Assembly: GCF_027923405.1 (NCBI RefSeq)
Contig: NZ_BQYI01000001.1
Span: 3,636,501 to 3,700,500, forward strand
Direction: 5' to 3'
Length of the DNA: 64,000 nt
From: Paenibacillus sp. YYML68
GTDB lineage: Bacteria > Bacillota > Bacilli > Paenibacillales > NBRC-103111
The position numbers and the translations under genes were made by a program. Shown here piece after piece: positions 55,248 through 63,191 of the stretch (its first letter is position 1; each line of letters starts with the position of its first letter). Under the pieces are notes generated by a model, which searched no databases, was not told the origin of the DNA, and was given only the letters and a program-made list of their open reading frames with translations.

Positions 55248-55288
55248 AAAAGCCTCCACCATCTGACATGGCGGAGGCTTCTTATTAG
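55248..55288 (-). terminator. Terminator of the truncated phyH copy
   Basis: Same AAGCCTCCGCCAT / ATGGTGGAGGCTT hairpin with TTTTTGGAT as at 38651. The intron's first base follows the GGAT. Confidence 0.85.
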
Positions 55289-55304
55289 CTGCAGCTACTA
55301 CAGC

Positions 55305-55666
55305 CTACTTCTTATACACGAGCGGGTTCAGCGGACTTGCCGCCACATCACCCGGCGCAAGACCCGGCAGCCAGCGCGCTAGGTCGCTCTTGCGTGCATT
55401 CGTATCCGGCTCGATGACCTTCGCACCGTCCGCGTAATAAATAATGGTCATCACCTCGCGCATCGTCGAGGTCGGATTGCCCGGAGCACTGTGCAGCGTC
55501 CAGCCGTAATGCCACGTCGCATCGCCCGCTTCTAATGCGCCGTAATTCTCTACTTCCATCTCTTTGGCTTCAATATATTGGGCGAGTGTCTTCTGTGACT
55601 CATTCGAGATCGCCAGCTTGCTGATGTAGCCATGCTTGTGTGAGCCGCTGGCGAAGTTCATGGAGC
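55305..55666 (-). pseudogene. PhyH dioxygenase copy 2, N-terminal half deleted
   Basis: The minus-strand frame from SMNFASGSHKHGYISKLAIS to the end matches the last ~115 residues of the intact PhyH at 38713-39537 with a few changes. Everything before, including the His-x-Asp iron site, start codon and promoter, was lost in the 522-bp deletion. The open frame continues upstream to 55919 only by running antisense through the araC leader. No activity is expected. Confidence 0.92.
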
Positions 55667-55742
55667 GATCGATATGTATTAGAACATAAGAGATACTTTT
55701 TTGTACTTTTCCGACTTTCAATCCAACGAGGAGGAACACGTT

Positions 55743-56621
55743 ATGCAGCCAGCATCGCCGCAGCTGAAGCCAGTCGTCCATTGGGCTCAGCAGCATAAGC
55801 AAATGCGCGAGCGCATTATTCACCGCCGTATTCGCGACTTCGAAATATTGCTGCTTGAGCAGGGGACGGTCGAGGTTCAGATCGAAGCGAGGGCGCCCTT
55901 TCAGGTGCAGCCCGGGCAATTTTTCATACTGCCGTCAAGGCTCAAGCACCGCGTACAGGTCACCTGTGATACGTATGCGCTGTTCCTCGGGGTACACTTC
56001 GACTTCTACAACGAGCTGCATATTGCCAAGGACGAAGACATTATCGTGTACGAGGACAAGGCGGACGACGATTCGTTCTGCAGCCTTCCGGACCAATCGG
56101 AGTTCAGCGATTGGCTCGAGGCAGCGAGCGTGCAGGCTACGCCTGACGTGTACAGTCTGCTGGAGCGCATCATTCACGAATTCACCCATCGTCCAGCCGG
56201 GTATATGATGTGCTGCCAAGGCCTGCTGCTCCAGCTGTTCGTTCAGATCACAAGAGCGATCCACCAGCACCATCGGGAGCAGGCAAGCGCAGGCACCCAG
56301 CAAGCGATCTCGGACCTCGCCCGCACCATCGAGGCTTCGCCGGGAGACGACTGGTCGAACGAGAGGCTTGCCGCCATTCTCAGCGTCAACGTCGATTACA
56401 TGGGACGGCTATTCAAGAAGTGTATCGGCGCAAGCCCGAATAAGTTCGTCCAGCACATTCGCCATTCGGAAGCGAAGCGTCTGCTCCGCGACACGAATGA
56501 CACGATCGAGCATATTGGGCGAACGATCGGCTATACGGATGTGCATTACTTCGCTCGTATTTTTCACAAGTGGGAGGGGATGCCGCCGGGGGAGTACCGG
56601 AAGCTGTGCCGCTTGCTGTAA
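55743..56621 (+). CDS. AraC-family regulator with cupin sensor (copy 2)
   Basis: A 292-residue near-identical duplicate of the regulator at 39672: MQPASPQLKPVVHWAQQHK versus MQPATPQLYPVV in copy 1, plus isolated changes such as WLEAASVQATPDV and HSEAKRLL. The cupin and both HTH motifs (SVNVDYMGRLF, IGYTDVHYF) are intact. ATG 55743 has GAGGAGG upstream. Its divergent partner, phyH, is destroyed and its upstream region partly deleted, so its own promoter may have changed. It could still act on the first phyH promoter. Confidence 0.92.
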   Translation: MQPASPQLKPVVHWAQQHKQMRERIIHRRIRDFEILLLEQGTVEVQIEARAPFQVQPGQFFILPSRLKHRVQVTCDTYALFLGVHFDFYNELHIAKDEDIIVYEDKADDDSFCSLPDQSEFSDWLEAASVQATPDVYSLLERIIHEFTHRPAGYMMCCQGLLLQLFVQITRAIHQHHREQASAGTQQAISDLARTIEASPGDDWSNERLAAILSVNVDYMGRLFKKCIGASPNKFVQHIRHSEAKRLLRDTNDTIEHIGRTIGYTDVHYFARIFHKWEGMPPGEYRKLCRLL

Positions 56622-56649
56622 GGCAGGCAGAAGGAATGAACACGTCTTA

Positions 56650-56973
56650 CTAATTATGGTGAAACCATTCCTCCATGCTCGCCCACCACTCGCCGGGTGC
56701 CCGAGTCTCCAGCGGCTCCTGGCAAGGCTTGCACAGGCTCCACCATTGCTGGGTCATCGGATCGGCTGCCATCGTCTCCATATCACGCTCATAGTTCTCG
56801 CCGACATATTCGAAGTAGCTGAACAGATATCCATCCTTATAATAGATGGAATAGTTGTGTATGCTGCATTGGTCGATTATAGCCAGCACCCCTGGCCACA
56901 CCGCCGCATGAAGCGCTCGGTATTCCTCCAACTTATCCGGGCGCAGTCGAATGACGCTGCCGTAACGCTTCAT
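56650..56973 (-). CDS. rhaM: L-rhamnose mutarotase family protein
   Basis: A 107-residue RhaM/YiiL-type protein interconverting sugar anomers. Marks are SVIRLRPDKLEEYRALHAAVWPG near the start, NYSIYYKDGYLFSYFEYVG in the middle, and MTQQWWSLCKPCQEPL. Normal family length. ATG 56973 follows GGAAGGAT, overlapping the end of the Gfo/Idh/MocA gene, so the two are probably translated together. It is last in the second transporter operon. Substrate may be rhamnose or another 6-deoxy or galactan-derived sugar. Confidence 0.93.
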   Translation of the reverse strand: MKRYGSVIRLRPDKLEEYRALHAAVWPGVLAIIDQCSIHNYSIYYKDGYLFSYFEYVGENYERDMETMAADPMTQQWWSLCKPCQEPLETRAPGEWWASMEEWFHHN

Positions 56974-56979
56974 ATCAAT

Positions 56980-58074
56980 CTATCCTTCCTCATTGACTTC
57001 AGTAAGTCGAACCGCCCTGCATTCGCGCATGGATCGATAAGCAGCGAACACGAGTCGCATCGTCTGCAGATTGTCGGCAACACTGTTCTCCGGCTGTCTC
57101 CCCTCTTCAATCGCACACATGAGCTCGCCCATCGTGCCCATGAAGGCATGTGGGAACCATTTCCCTTCCAGCTTAGGCATTATCCAGCAGTCGGGTGCGA
57201 GCTCCTTGGAGGTGAAGCTGAGCGTATCCTCTCGGCCCTGTGGGTAACTGTACAACGCTCCGTTCGTCCCCTTGATCACCCCTCGTGTTCCTTCAAAGCG
57301 GTACGTTGCGTACCAATCATCAGTCGTCGATATACTGTTATGATTGTCATGCACAAGTCCTCGGGCTTCGCCGGGGAAGATCAGATGAATCAAAGTACGG
57401 GTTTCCCCCTTGCACACCTGCCCGGGGAATTGGGCTCCATCTGCATACACCATCAGCGGGTCCCCGAACAAGAATCGAATTGAATCCAGATAATGAATGC
57501 TATGATACATCACCTCCAGCGTGTCGATCGTCCTCAAGAAAGGCCACTGCTCGAACTTCGTCTCGACATTGACCTGAATGGAAGCTTGCGTCAACTCTCC
57601 TAGCCATCCCCTCGAGATGATGTCGTGACTCGCTCGAATGCCTGGCGCCCATCGCATCTGCTGGTTGATCGCGCCGATGACATTCGCGGAAGCACATAGC
57701 TCGACGATGCGCTTCGCGTCCTTGAATGTAGCCCCGAGCGGCTTCTGACACAAGACATGCTTGCCGGCCAGTGTAGCCAGCCGGACCGCCTCCGGTTGCA
57801 GCTCGGCTGGCAAGGCGATGTCTACGATCTCGATATCCGGATCAGCCAGCAGCTCCTCGATCGATGTGTACACACGCGGAATCGAGAATAAGTTGGCTAC
57901 CTCCTCCGCCCGCTGCAAGCTTCGATTCGTAATGCCGACTACATGGAAGCCTGCCATTCGATACGCTGGAAGGTGCGCTTCCTGTACAATTTCTCCCGCA
58001 CCAATGATACCGATGCCTCTGCGCTTGTTGCGTGGCAGCTTCGGCTTATAATGGAGCTGTAACGGTTCATTCAC
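56980..58074 (-). CDS. Gfo/Idh/MocA-family oxidoreductase
   Basis: A 364-residue NAD(P)-dependent dehydrogenase. Rossmann motif IGIIGAGEIVQEAHLPAY; catalytic Lys in CQKPLGATFKDAK; substrate-side segments include NQQMRWAPGIRASHD and VMYHSIHYLDSIRFLFGD. GTG 58074 is ten bases after GGAGAGG. It lies in the second importer operon between maoC-like and rhaM-like genes; likely oxidises the imported sugar or its lactone. Confidence 0.92.
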   Translation of the reverse strand: MNEPLQLHYKPKLPRNKRRGIGIIGAGEIVQEAHLPAYRMAGFHVVGITNRSLQRAEEVANLFSIPRVYTSIEELLADPDIEIVDIALPAELQPEAVRLATLAGKHVLCQKPLGATFKDAKRIVELCASANVIGAINQQMRWAPGIRASHDIISRGWLGELTQASIQVNVETKFEQWPFLRTIDTLEVMYHSIHYLDSIRFLFGDPLMVYADGAQFPGQVCKGETRTLIHLIFPGEARGLVHDNHNSISTTDDWYATYRFEGTRGVIKGTNGALYSYPQGREDTLSFTSKELAPDCWIMPKLEGKWFPHAFMGTMGELMCAIEEGRQPENSVADNLQTMRLVFAAYRSMRECRAVRLTEVNEEG

Positions 58075-58080
58075 GTTGGT

Positions 58081-58524
58081 TCATCCTCTCCGCTTGTTCA
58101 CAAGCAGCACATGCTCGCAAGCCATGACCGTATTCCCATGCTGATTCATCACCAACACATCCTCGATGACAAATCCCATATCCGACCGCTTCGGATGCTC
58201 ATTCTTCTCCTTAATCGTAACCGTAGCATACAGTGTGTCTCCGATAAACACCGGCTTAATGAAGCGAAGCCGATTATAGCCGTAGGAGAATGCCTCGGGA
58301 TTCAATTCACCTGCGGTCAGTCCAATCCCGATGCTGAATGTGAGCGTTCCATGAGCAATCCGCTGTCCGAACGGCTGCGTCTTGCACCATTCAGCATCCA
58401 TGTGATGCGGGTAGAAATCTCCGGTCTGTCCGGCATGCAGCACGATGTCTGTCTCAGTGATCGTTCGCCCGCCTGTTTTTCGGTAAGCCTCCAGTTCATA
58501 ATCCTCATAATAGATACTCCTCAT
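58081..58524 (-). CDS. MaoC-like hot-dog dehydratase
   Basis: A 147-residue single hot-dog-fold protein. The MaoC/R-hydratase signature is clear: [20 protein letters not shown], then [19 protein letters not shown], and [18 protein letters not shown]. These enzymes hydrate or dehydrate enoyl-CoA or related intermediates. Presence within a sugar transport operon is unusual. AAGGAG precedes ATG 58524. Followed six bases later by the Gfo/Idh/MocA gene. Confidence 0.93.
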   Translation of the reverse strand: MRSIYYEDYELEAYRKTGGRTITETDIVLHAGQTGDFYPHHMDAEWCKTQPFGQRIAHGTLTFSIGIGLTAGELNPEAFSYGYNRLRFIKPVFIGDTLYATVTIKEKNEHPKRSDMGFVIEDVLVMNQHGNTVMACEHVLLVNKRRG

Positions 58525-58556
58525 CCTCGATCCTCACTCCTTCTGTTCGTTGCTGA

Positions 58557-59507
58557 TCATGCGATCCCAGCCTTCCACGTCATCTGTCCTCGATGGAGAC
58601 ATCGATGTACGAGCTGCCGGTCACGTAAGTGCTGGCAGTGCGCATAGGTTGTTGCATGAATTTGAAGCCCCAGCTCATATTCAGGGTAATAAGTCATATG
58701 GAGACGCTGGGTGAGCTCCTTCAACGTTAACGGCTCGGCAGCCTCCTGCAGCATCTTCACGAGCCTGCTATTGTGAACACGTACAAAATCTCGGGATTTA
58801 CGAATCGCCTCGGAAATGTGCTCCCCCTCAAGTACGCCAAAGTGACTCGTAGCTGCCGTCTGCAGCTGCAGCGCTTCAAAACGATCCAGCGTCTGAACGT
58901 ATGACTCCACCTGCTGGTACAGTGGGAATACTCGCTTCCCAACAGGCCCCGTCCCCGCCTGCTGAAGCAGATCCCCGCAGATCGCAGCCTTCATCTCAGG
59001 CTGATATAGTAGGAGATGTCCTCGCGAATGTCCGGGCGCATGCATGCACGTGAACGCAACAGCGCCTGTGCAGACCAGCTCACCTTCCACTAGCGCATGG
59101 GTGATCGGGACATCTTCGCCGCAATGTCTGAGCACTTCAAGACGATAGCGATCATCCGGCTCCCATTGCCCAGGAAGTGCCTCATACAGCTCCATGAAGT
59201 GCCTTCTGCGATTCTCCGCCCACTCCAGGTCATCTCGATGTATATAGAAGTGAATGTCAGAGTTCGCTCTATAGAGAGCGCTATTACCACCGATGTGATC
59301 CACATGGGCATGCGTGATGACTACAGACTGTAATTGCGACATCGAACGACCCGTTCGCTGAAGGTAGGGGAGTATGTACTGCTCTGGTGTACGGGCCAAT
59401 CCGCTATCGACTAGCATCAGTCGCTCACCCTTCACCACATACAGATATAACGGAGACCCATCATCCATCGGGCACGACACCATCTCTATCCAATCCTGAA
59501 ATCTCAA
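58557..59507 (-). CDS. Metallo-beta-lactamase-fold hydrolase
   Basis: A 316-residue zinc hydrolase. Metal motif THAHVDHIGG, further ligands in MHAPGHSRGH (His) and ICGDLL (Asp), and SHFGV (His). The extra C-terminal ~80 residues carry a winged-helix-like segment (ISEAIRKSRDFV, LTLKELTQRLHM), as in LACTB2/hydrolase proteins. TTG 59507 is eight bases after AAGGAGGTG. It may cleave a thioester, lactone or other ester formed in the pathway. Confidence 0.92.
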   Translation of the reverse strand: MRFQDWIEMVSCPMDDGSPLYLYVVKGERLMLVDSGLARTPEQYILPYLQRTGRSMSQLQSVVITHAHVDHIGGNSALYRANSDIHFYIHRDDLEWAENRRRHFMELYEALPGQWEPDDRYRLEVLRHCGEDVPITHALVEGELVCTGAVAFTCMHAPGHSRGHLLLYQPEMKAAICGDLLQQAGTGPVGKRVFPLYQQVESYVQTLDRFEALQLQTAATSHFGVLEGEHISEAIRKSRDFVRVHNSRLVKMLQEAAEPLTLKELTQRLHMTYYPEYELGLQIHATTYAHCQHLRDRQLVHRCLHRGQMTWKAGIA

Positions 59508-59571
59508 TCACATCTCACCTCCTTAATGTCAACCCTCGTAATCTGCTTATGCGTTCGTCTATGACGCACCG

Positions 59572-61251
59572 CTACCGCTTATCGTACGCCTCCTGATAGA
59601 TCTCAACATACCGTTTCAGTTTCATCCCTTTCAATGTATCCAGATACGGTGTCCACTCTGTATTCAAGTCGGCGTCACCTGTTACGAAGCGTGCTACCAT
59701 CTGATCCACATATTCCAAAATCGTCTTCTGAAGCCCAGCCAGCTCCTCGCTTTGCTCTCGAGTTAGGAACAACGGAGGCAGGATTGTATTCACCTTCATC
59801 TGATGAGGCTCGTATAGCTTAGTCGCCTTATACAATCTAACCTCCGGGTTCTGGTCAGCCGTGGCCAGGTCGATCGCTTCAGACAATCGGAAGTCCGAGG
59901 AACGTACGGTCGGAGCGGTCTGTGACCAATGCACATTCTGATTCGTCGTCTCTGATGGTACGAGCACTTTATACTTGGCAGCCTGACCGTGAATGCCGAT
60001 CATACCTTCCTCCGCCTTCACCCAATCTCTGCCCGGTACCCCGTACAACGAGCGCATCATAATTTCGGTTGGATCGTCCCACTTGCCGTAAAATCCGTCC
60101 ACCCACCGCATCGCCACCTCTGGGTACTTTGCATTCTTCGTAATGAGGAACTTTCCGAACATACTGCCTCCATAAGGATTGTAGGCCGCGAGCTGCACAC
60201 CTCGGGGCCCCTTCAGCGGCGGTACAGGAGCGAACTCCATCCACTTGCCGCTCGCGCCGAACATCTTGGACATCGCTCCAGTCGCTCCACCTGGTGCGGA
60301 GCCGAGTAGATGTGCACCGACTTGCTCGCCCATCTGCTGCAGCTGCATACCATCCTGCGTGAACGACTCAGTCGCCAACAGCCCCTCCTTATGCATCCTG
60401 TGCAAGTATTCCAGACCTTGCTTCCACTCCGGCTTGTCGAACGCCACCTCCACCTTACCGCCATTTAGGAACATATGCTTCGTTGAAGTCAGTGTATTAT
60501 TCGGAATGAACGCATTCATGAGCACGTCGTTGACTCTAGTGTTCCAGCCCTTAGGCGAGCCGGCCAGCGGAATTTCATCTTGAAGACCGTTGCCATTCGG
60601 GTCTTGTTCCTTGAACGCCTTCAGCACCTCATAATAGGCTTCTGTCGTGGTCGGCATATCGAGCTTCAGCTTATCAAGCCACGGCTTGTAGATCCATAGC
60701 TTCTGCGACAACGTGCAGTGGTAGCATTGCTCGATCTGCGGCAGAGCATAGATACTGCCGTTCGGTGCGGTGAGCACCTCCTTCATGCCAGCAAGCTCAG
60801 CGAGCCGCTGCTGCACATTCGGAGCGTGCTTCTCAATCAGTCCGTTCAACGGAAGAAACACGCCATCCTTGCCATAGACCATCTGCTGCTCATTGGATAC
60901 AGCCATATTCAGCACGACATCCGGGTAATCGCCGCTCGCCAGCATCAGATTCAGCTTCTCTGGAATGCTCTTGGATGGTACGACCTCCCAATCGATATGA
61001 ACATTCGTCAGCTCCTCATACCACTTCGTAAATTGATTAGTCTCGTAATTCTCAACGAAGTCGCGAGCGCCGACCATTACCTTCAACGTCACCTTCTCCT
61101 GCACAAGCGGGTATACCCCTTGCTCTGAGAGAATAACCTGCGTACTCTCAAGCTCAGAAGCTTGATCATTTGAATTTTCTGTGCATGCAGCCAAGAGCAT
61201 GCTTGATGCAGCCATCATCGCTATGACGGCCATTTTTTTGTTATTGACCAT
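59572..61251 (-). CDS. Sugar ABC transporter solute-binding lipoprotein (second system)
   Basis: A 559-residue LplA-type lipoprotein paralogous to that at 32457. ATG 61251 has GGAGGGG six bases upstream; the TTG at 61266 is less likely. Lipobox LLAAC at about residue 24. Shared marks include QCYHCTLSQKLWIYKPWLDKL and DPNGNGLQDEIPLAG. Captures an oligosaccharide outside the cell for the two permeases encoded just upstream; no ATPase gene in the operon. Confidence 0.95.
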   Translation of the reverse strand: MVNNKKMAVIAMMAASSMLLAACTENSNDQASELESTQVILSEQGVYPLVQEKVTLKVMVGARDFVENYETNQFTKWYEELTNVHIDWEVVPSKSIPEKLNLMLASGDYPDVVLNMAVSNEQQMVYGKDGVFLPLNGLIEKHAPNVQQRLAELAGMKEVLTAPNGSIYALPQIEQCYHCTLSQKLWIYKPWLDKLKLDMPTTTEAYYEVLKAFKEQDPNGNGLQDEIPLAGSPKGWNTRVNDVLMNAFIPNNTLTSTKHMFLNGGKVEVAFDKPEWKQGLEYLHRMHKEGLLATESFTQDGMQLQQMGEQVGAHLLGSAPGGATGAMSKMFGASGKWMEFAPVPPLKGPRGVQLAAYNPYGGSMFGKFLITKNAKYPEVAMRWVDGFYGKWDDPTEIMMRSLYGVPGRDWVKAEEGMIGIHGQAAKYKVLVPSETTNQNVHWSQTAPTVRSSDFRLSEAIDLATADQNPEVRLYKATKLYEPHQMKVNTILPPLFLTREQSEELAGLQKTILEYVDQMVARFVTGDADLNTEWTPYLDTLKGMKLKRYVEIYQEAYDKR

Positions 61252-61302
61252 GTACAACCCCTCCAATGTGTAATCCGTGTATGACCGAATCGTAATTCAT
61301 CC

Positions 61303-62199
61303 CTACCCCTTCAATGAGCCGATCATCACCCCTTTCACGAAATATTTTTGAACGAACGGATAAATCGCCAGCACCGGCAAACTAGAGACGATTATCAGTG
61401 CATATTTCAACAACTCAGCAAGACCTGCCTTGGCTGCCGCTTCCCGTACGTCGTTAATCATCTCCAAGTCAATCTGGTTTTGTACTAATATTTCTCTCAT
61501 GACCAACTGCAGCGGGTACAGATTCGGGTCCTTCAGGAAAATTAGCGCAGAGAAGAACTGATTCCATTGACCGACCGCATAGAACAGCGTGATCACGGCG
61601 ATGATCGGAGCAGATAAGGGTACAACCAATTTCCATAAAAATGTAAAATCACTGCAGCCATCCATCTTCGCCGCCTCCAGCAATTCATCGGAAATGTTCA
61701 TCATGAAGTACGTTCGTGTAATGATCATATTCCAGACCGACAATGCAGACGGAATCAAGATGGCCCATCTCGTATCGAGCATGCCCAGCTCCTTCACGAG
61801 TAAATAGTTCGGGATGAGCCCGCCATTGAACAGCATCGTGAATACGAACAGAAACATAATGACATGCTTACCAATCAAATCCTTACGTGATAACGGATAC
61901 GCAGCGAGTATCGTCAGCACGACACTGATGATGGTGCCGAACACGGTGTAGTAGAAGGAGTTGACGAAGCCCGTCACAATTTTACGATAGCCGAATACAG
62001 CCTGATAGCCTTCGAGTGTCGGCTCAACCGGCCACAACCACACCCTACCGGACAGAATCGCATCCGACGAGCTGAATGAAGCGCTTACGATATACAATAA
62101 TGGATACAGAACAATAATTAGGAATAAGCTTAGTACCATATAGTTGATGACATTAAATAACTGATCACCAAACGGTTCTTTGATCTTACTAGTCTCCAT
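61303..62199 (-). CDS. Sugar ABC transporter permease (LplC-type, second system)
   Basis: A 298-residue permease with six helices. EAA loop: ELLEAAKMDGCSDFTFLWKLVVPLS. Ends FVQKYFVKGVMIGSLKG, almost the same as the first system's LplC. AGGAGGTG precedes ATG 62199. Fifteen bases after the LplB-type gene. Confidence 0.95.
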   Translation of the reverse strand: METSKIKEPFGDQLFNVINYMVLSLFLIIVLYPLLYIVSASFSSSDAILSGRVWLWPVEPTLEGYQAVFGYRKIVTGFVNSFYYTVFGTIISVVLTILAAYPLSRKDLIGKHVIMFLFVFTMLFNGGLIPNYLLVKELGMLDTRWAILIPSALSVWNMIITRTYFMMNISDELLEAAKMDGCSDFTFLWKLVVPLSAPIIAVITLFYAVGQWNQFFSALIFLKDPNLYPLQLVMREILVQNQIDLEMINDVREAAAKAGLAELLKYALIIVSSLPVLAIYPFVQKYFVKGVMIGSLKG

Positions 62200-62214
62200 T
62201 GCTCAAGTCACCTC

Positions 62215-63123
62215 CTACCATAGACTTGTTTGCTTCGCACGTCTTGCCAGTTGGTTGACCATGACAAGCAGCACCAGATTAACGACATTTTTGAATACGC
62301 CAATGGCCGCCGAGTACGAGAAGTTGGCGATCGGTGAGATTAAGCCGACCTTGTACACGTACGTATCAATAACCTCGGATGTGCGCAGGTTCAACGGATT
62401 TTGCATCAGCAGCACCTTCTCGAAGCCAATCTCCATCATATTGCCCACATTCAGGATGAGCAGAATGATGACAATCGGCAAGATCCCCGGCAAGTCAATG
62501 TGCCACATCCGCCTCAGCTTCGACGCTCCATCGACGACAGCCGCTTCATGCAGCGAAGGATCGATGCCTGCCAGCCCAGCCAAGTAGATGATGCAGGAGA
62601 AGCCGACATTTTGCCAGATGCCTGACCAAACGTAGATGGATTGGAAATAATCAGGGTTGCCCATCCAGTTGCCGATGCTTACACCGAAGAATGAAGCGAG
62701 ATTCGCGATCAGTCCTGTGCGCGGAGCGAGGAACTGCATCAGAATTCCGACCATTACCACGACAGATATAAAATGGGGCGCATACGAGATCATCTGAACC
62801 GTATTCTTGAACATCTTGTTCCGAGCATAGTTCAGACACAGCGCTAGGATAATCGGGAAGGGCGTGCCCGCGATTAATTGGTACAGGCTGAGACTAATCG
62901 TATTCCACATCATCGTCCAAAAATCGTGCGACACGAAAAATCGGGTAAAATGCTTCAAGCCTACCCACTCGCTGCCCATGATTCCCTTCACCGCCGAATA
63001 GTCCTTAAACGAGATGACAGCTCCGTACATGGGGTAATACTTGAAAATGAGCAGGTAAATGATCGGAAGAGCCAGCATGGCATATAGCTGCCATATATTG
63101 AATAGCTTCAGTTTATTAGTCAA
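62215..63123 (-). CDS. Sugar ABC transporter permease (LplB-type, second system)
   Basis: A 302-residue permease. Contains SLHEAAVVDGASKLRRMWHI, the same EAA block as in the first system, and ends ARRAKQTSLW. TTG 63123 has AAGGAG nine bases upstream; no ATG offers a better start. First gene of a seven-gene operon (two permeases, binding protein, MBL-fold, MaoC, oxidoreductase, mutarotase), divergent from an AraC gene 68 bases away, which is its probable activator. Confidence 0.95.
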   Translation of the reverse strand: MTNKLKLFNIWQLYAMLALPIIYLLIFKYYPMYGAVISFKDYSAVKGIMGSEWVGLKHFTRFFVSHDFWTMMWNTISLSLYQLIAGTPFPIILALCLNYARNKMFKNTVQMISYAPHFISVVVMVGILMQFLAPRTGLIANLASFFGVSIGNWMGNPDYFQSIYVWSGIWQNVGFSCIIYLAGLAGIDPSLHEAAVVDGASKLRRMWHIDLPGILPIVIILLILNVGNMMEIGFEKVLLMQNPLNLRTSEVIDTYVYKVGLISPIANFSYSAAIGVFKNVVNLVLLVMVNQLARRAKQTSLW

Positions 63124-63154
63124 ATTCCACTACTCCTTCAGACCGGATTTAGCG

Positions 63155-63160
63155 TATAAT
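63155..63160 (+). promoter_or_regulatory. Possible -10 box of the AraC gene
   Basis: A perfect TATAAT in the 68-bp divergent interval, 32 bases before ATG 63192, with no -35 at the right distance. It may depend on an activator. Confidence 0.35.
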
Positions 63161-63191
63161 TCGATTACTCCCCCTTCTAGGAGGCTTGCCT

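Larger units (their letters stand above)
55243..56621. repeat. Second copy of the terminator-phyH-araC segment (first copy 38651-40550)
   Basis: From the GGAT next to the intron to the araC stop codon this segment matches 38651-40550 almost base for base, except that 522 bases are missing inside. The deletion joins two TCATGGAGC repeats that stand at 39066 and 39588 in copy 1, leaving one at 55658-55666. Scattered substitutions (e.g. in the first araC codons) show the duplication is not brand-new. Confidence 0.93.

Noticed and set aside
55305-55919. 204-residue PhyH-like protein with a new N-terminus
   Set aside because: Its first ~80 codons are the antisense of the araC gene leader; a similar shadow exists at 39588-39848 in copy 1.
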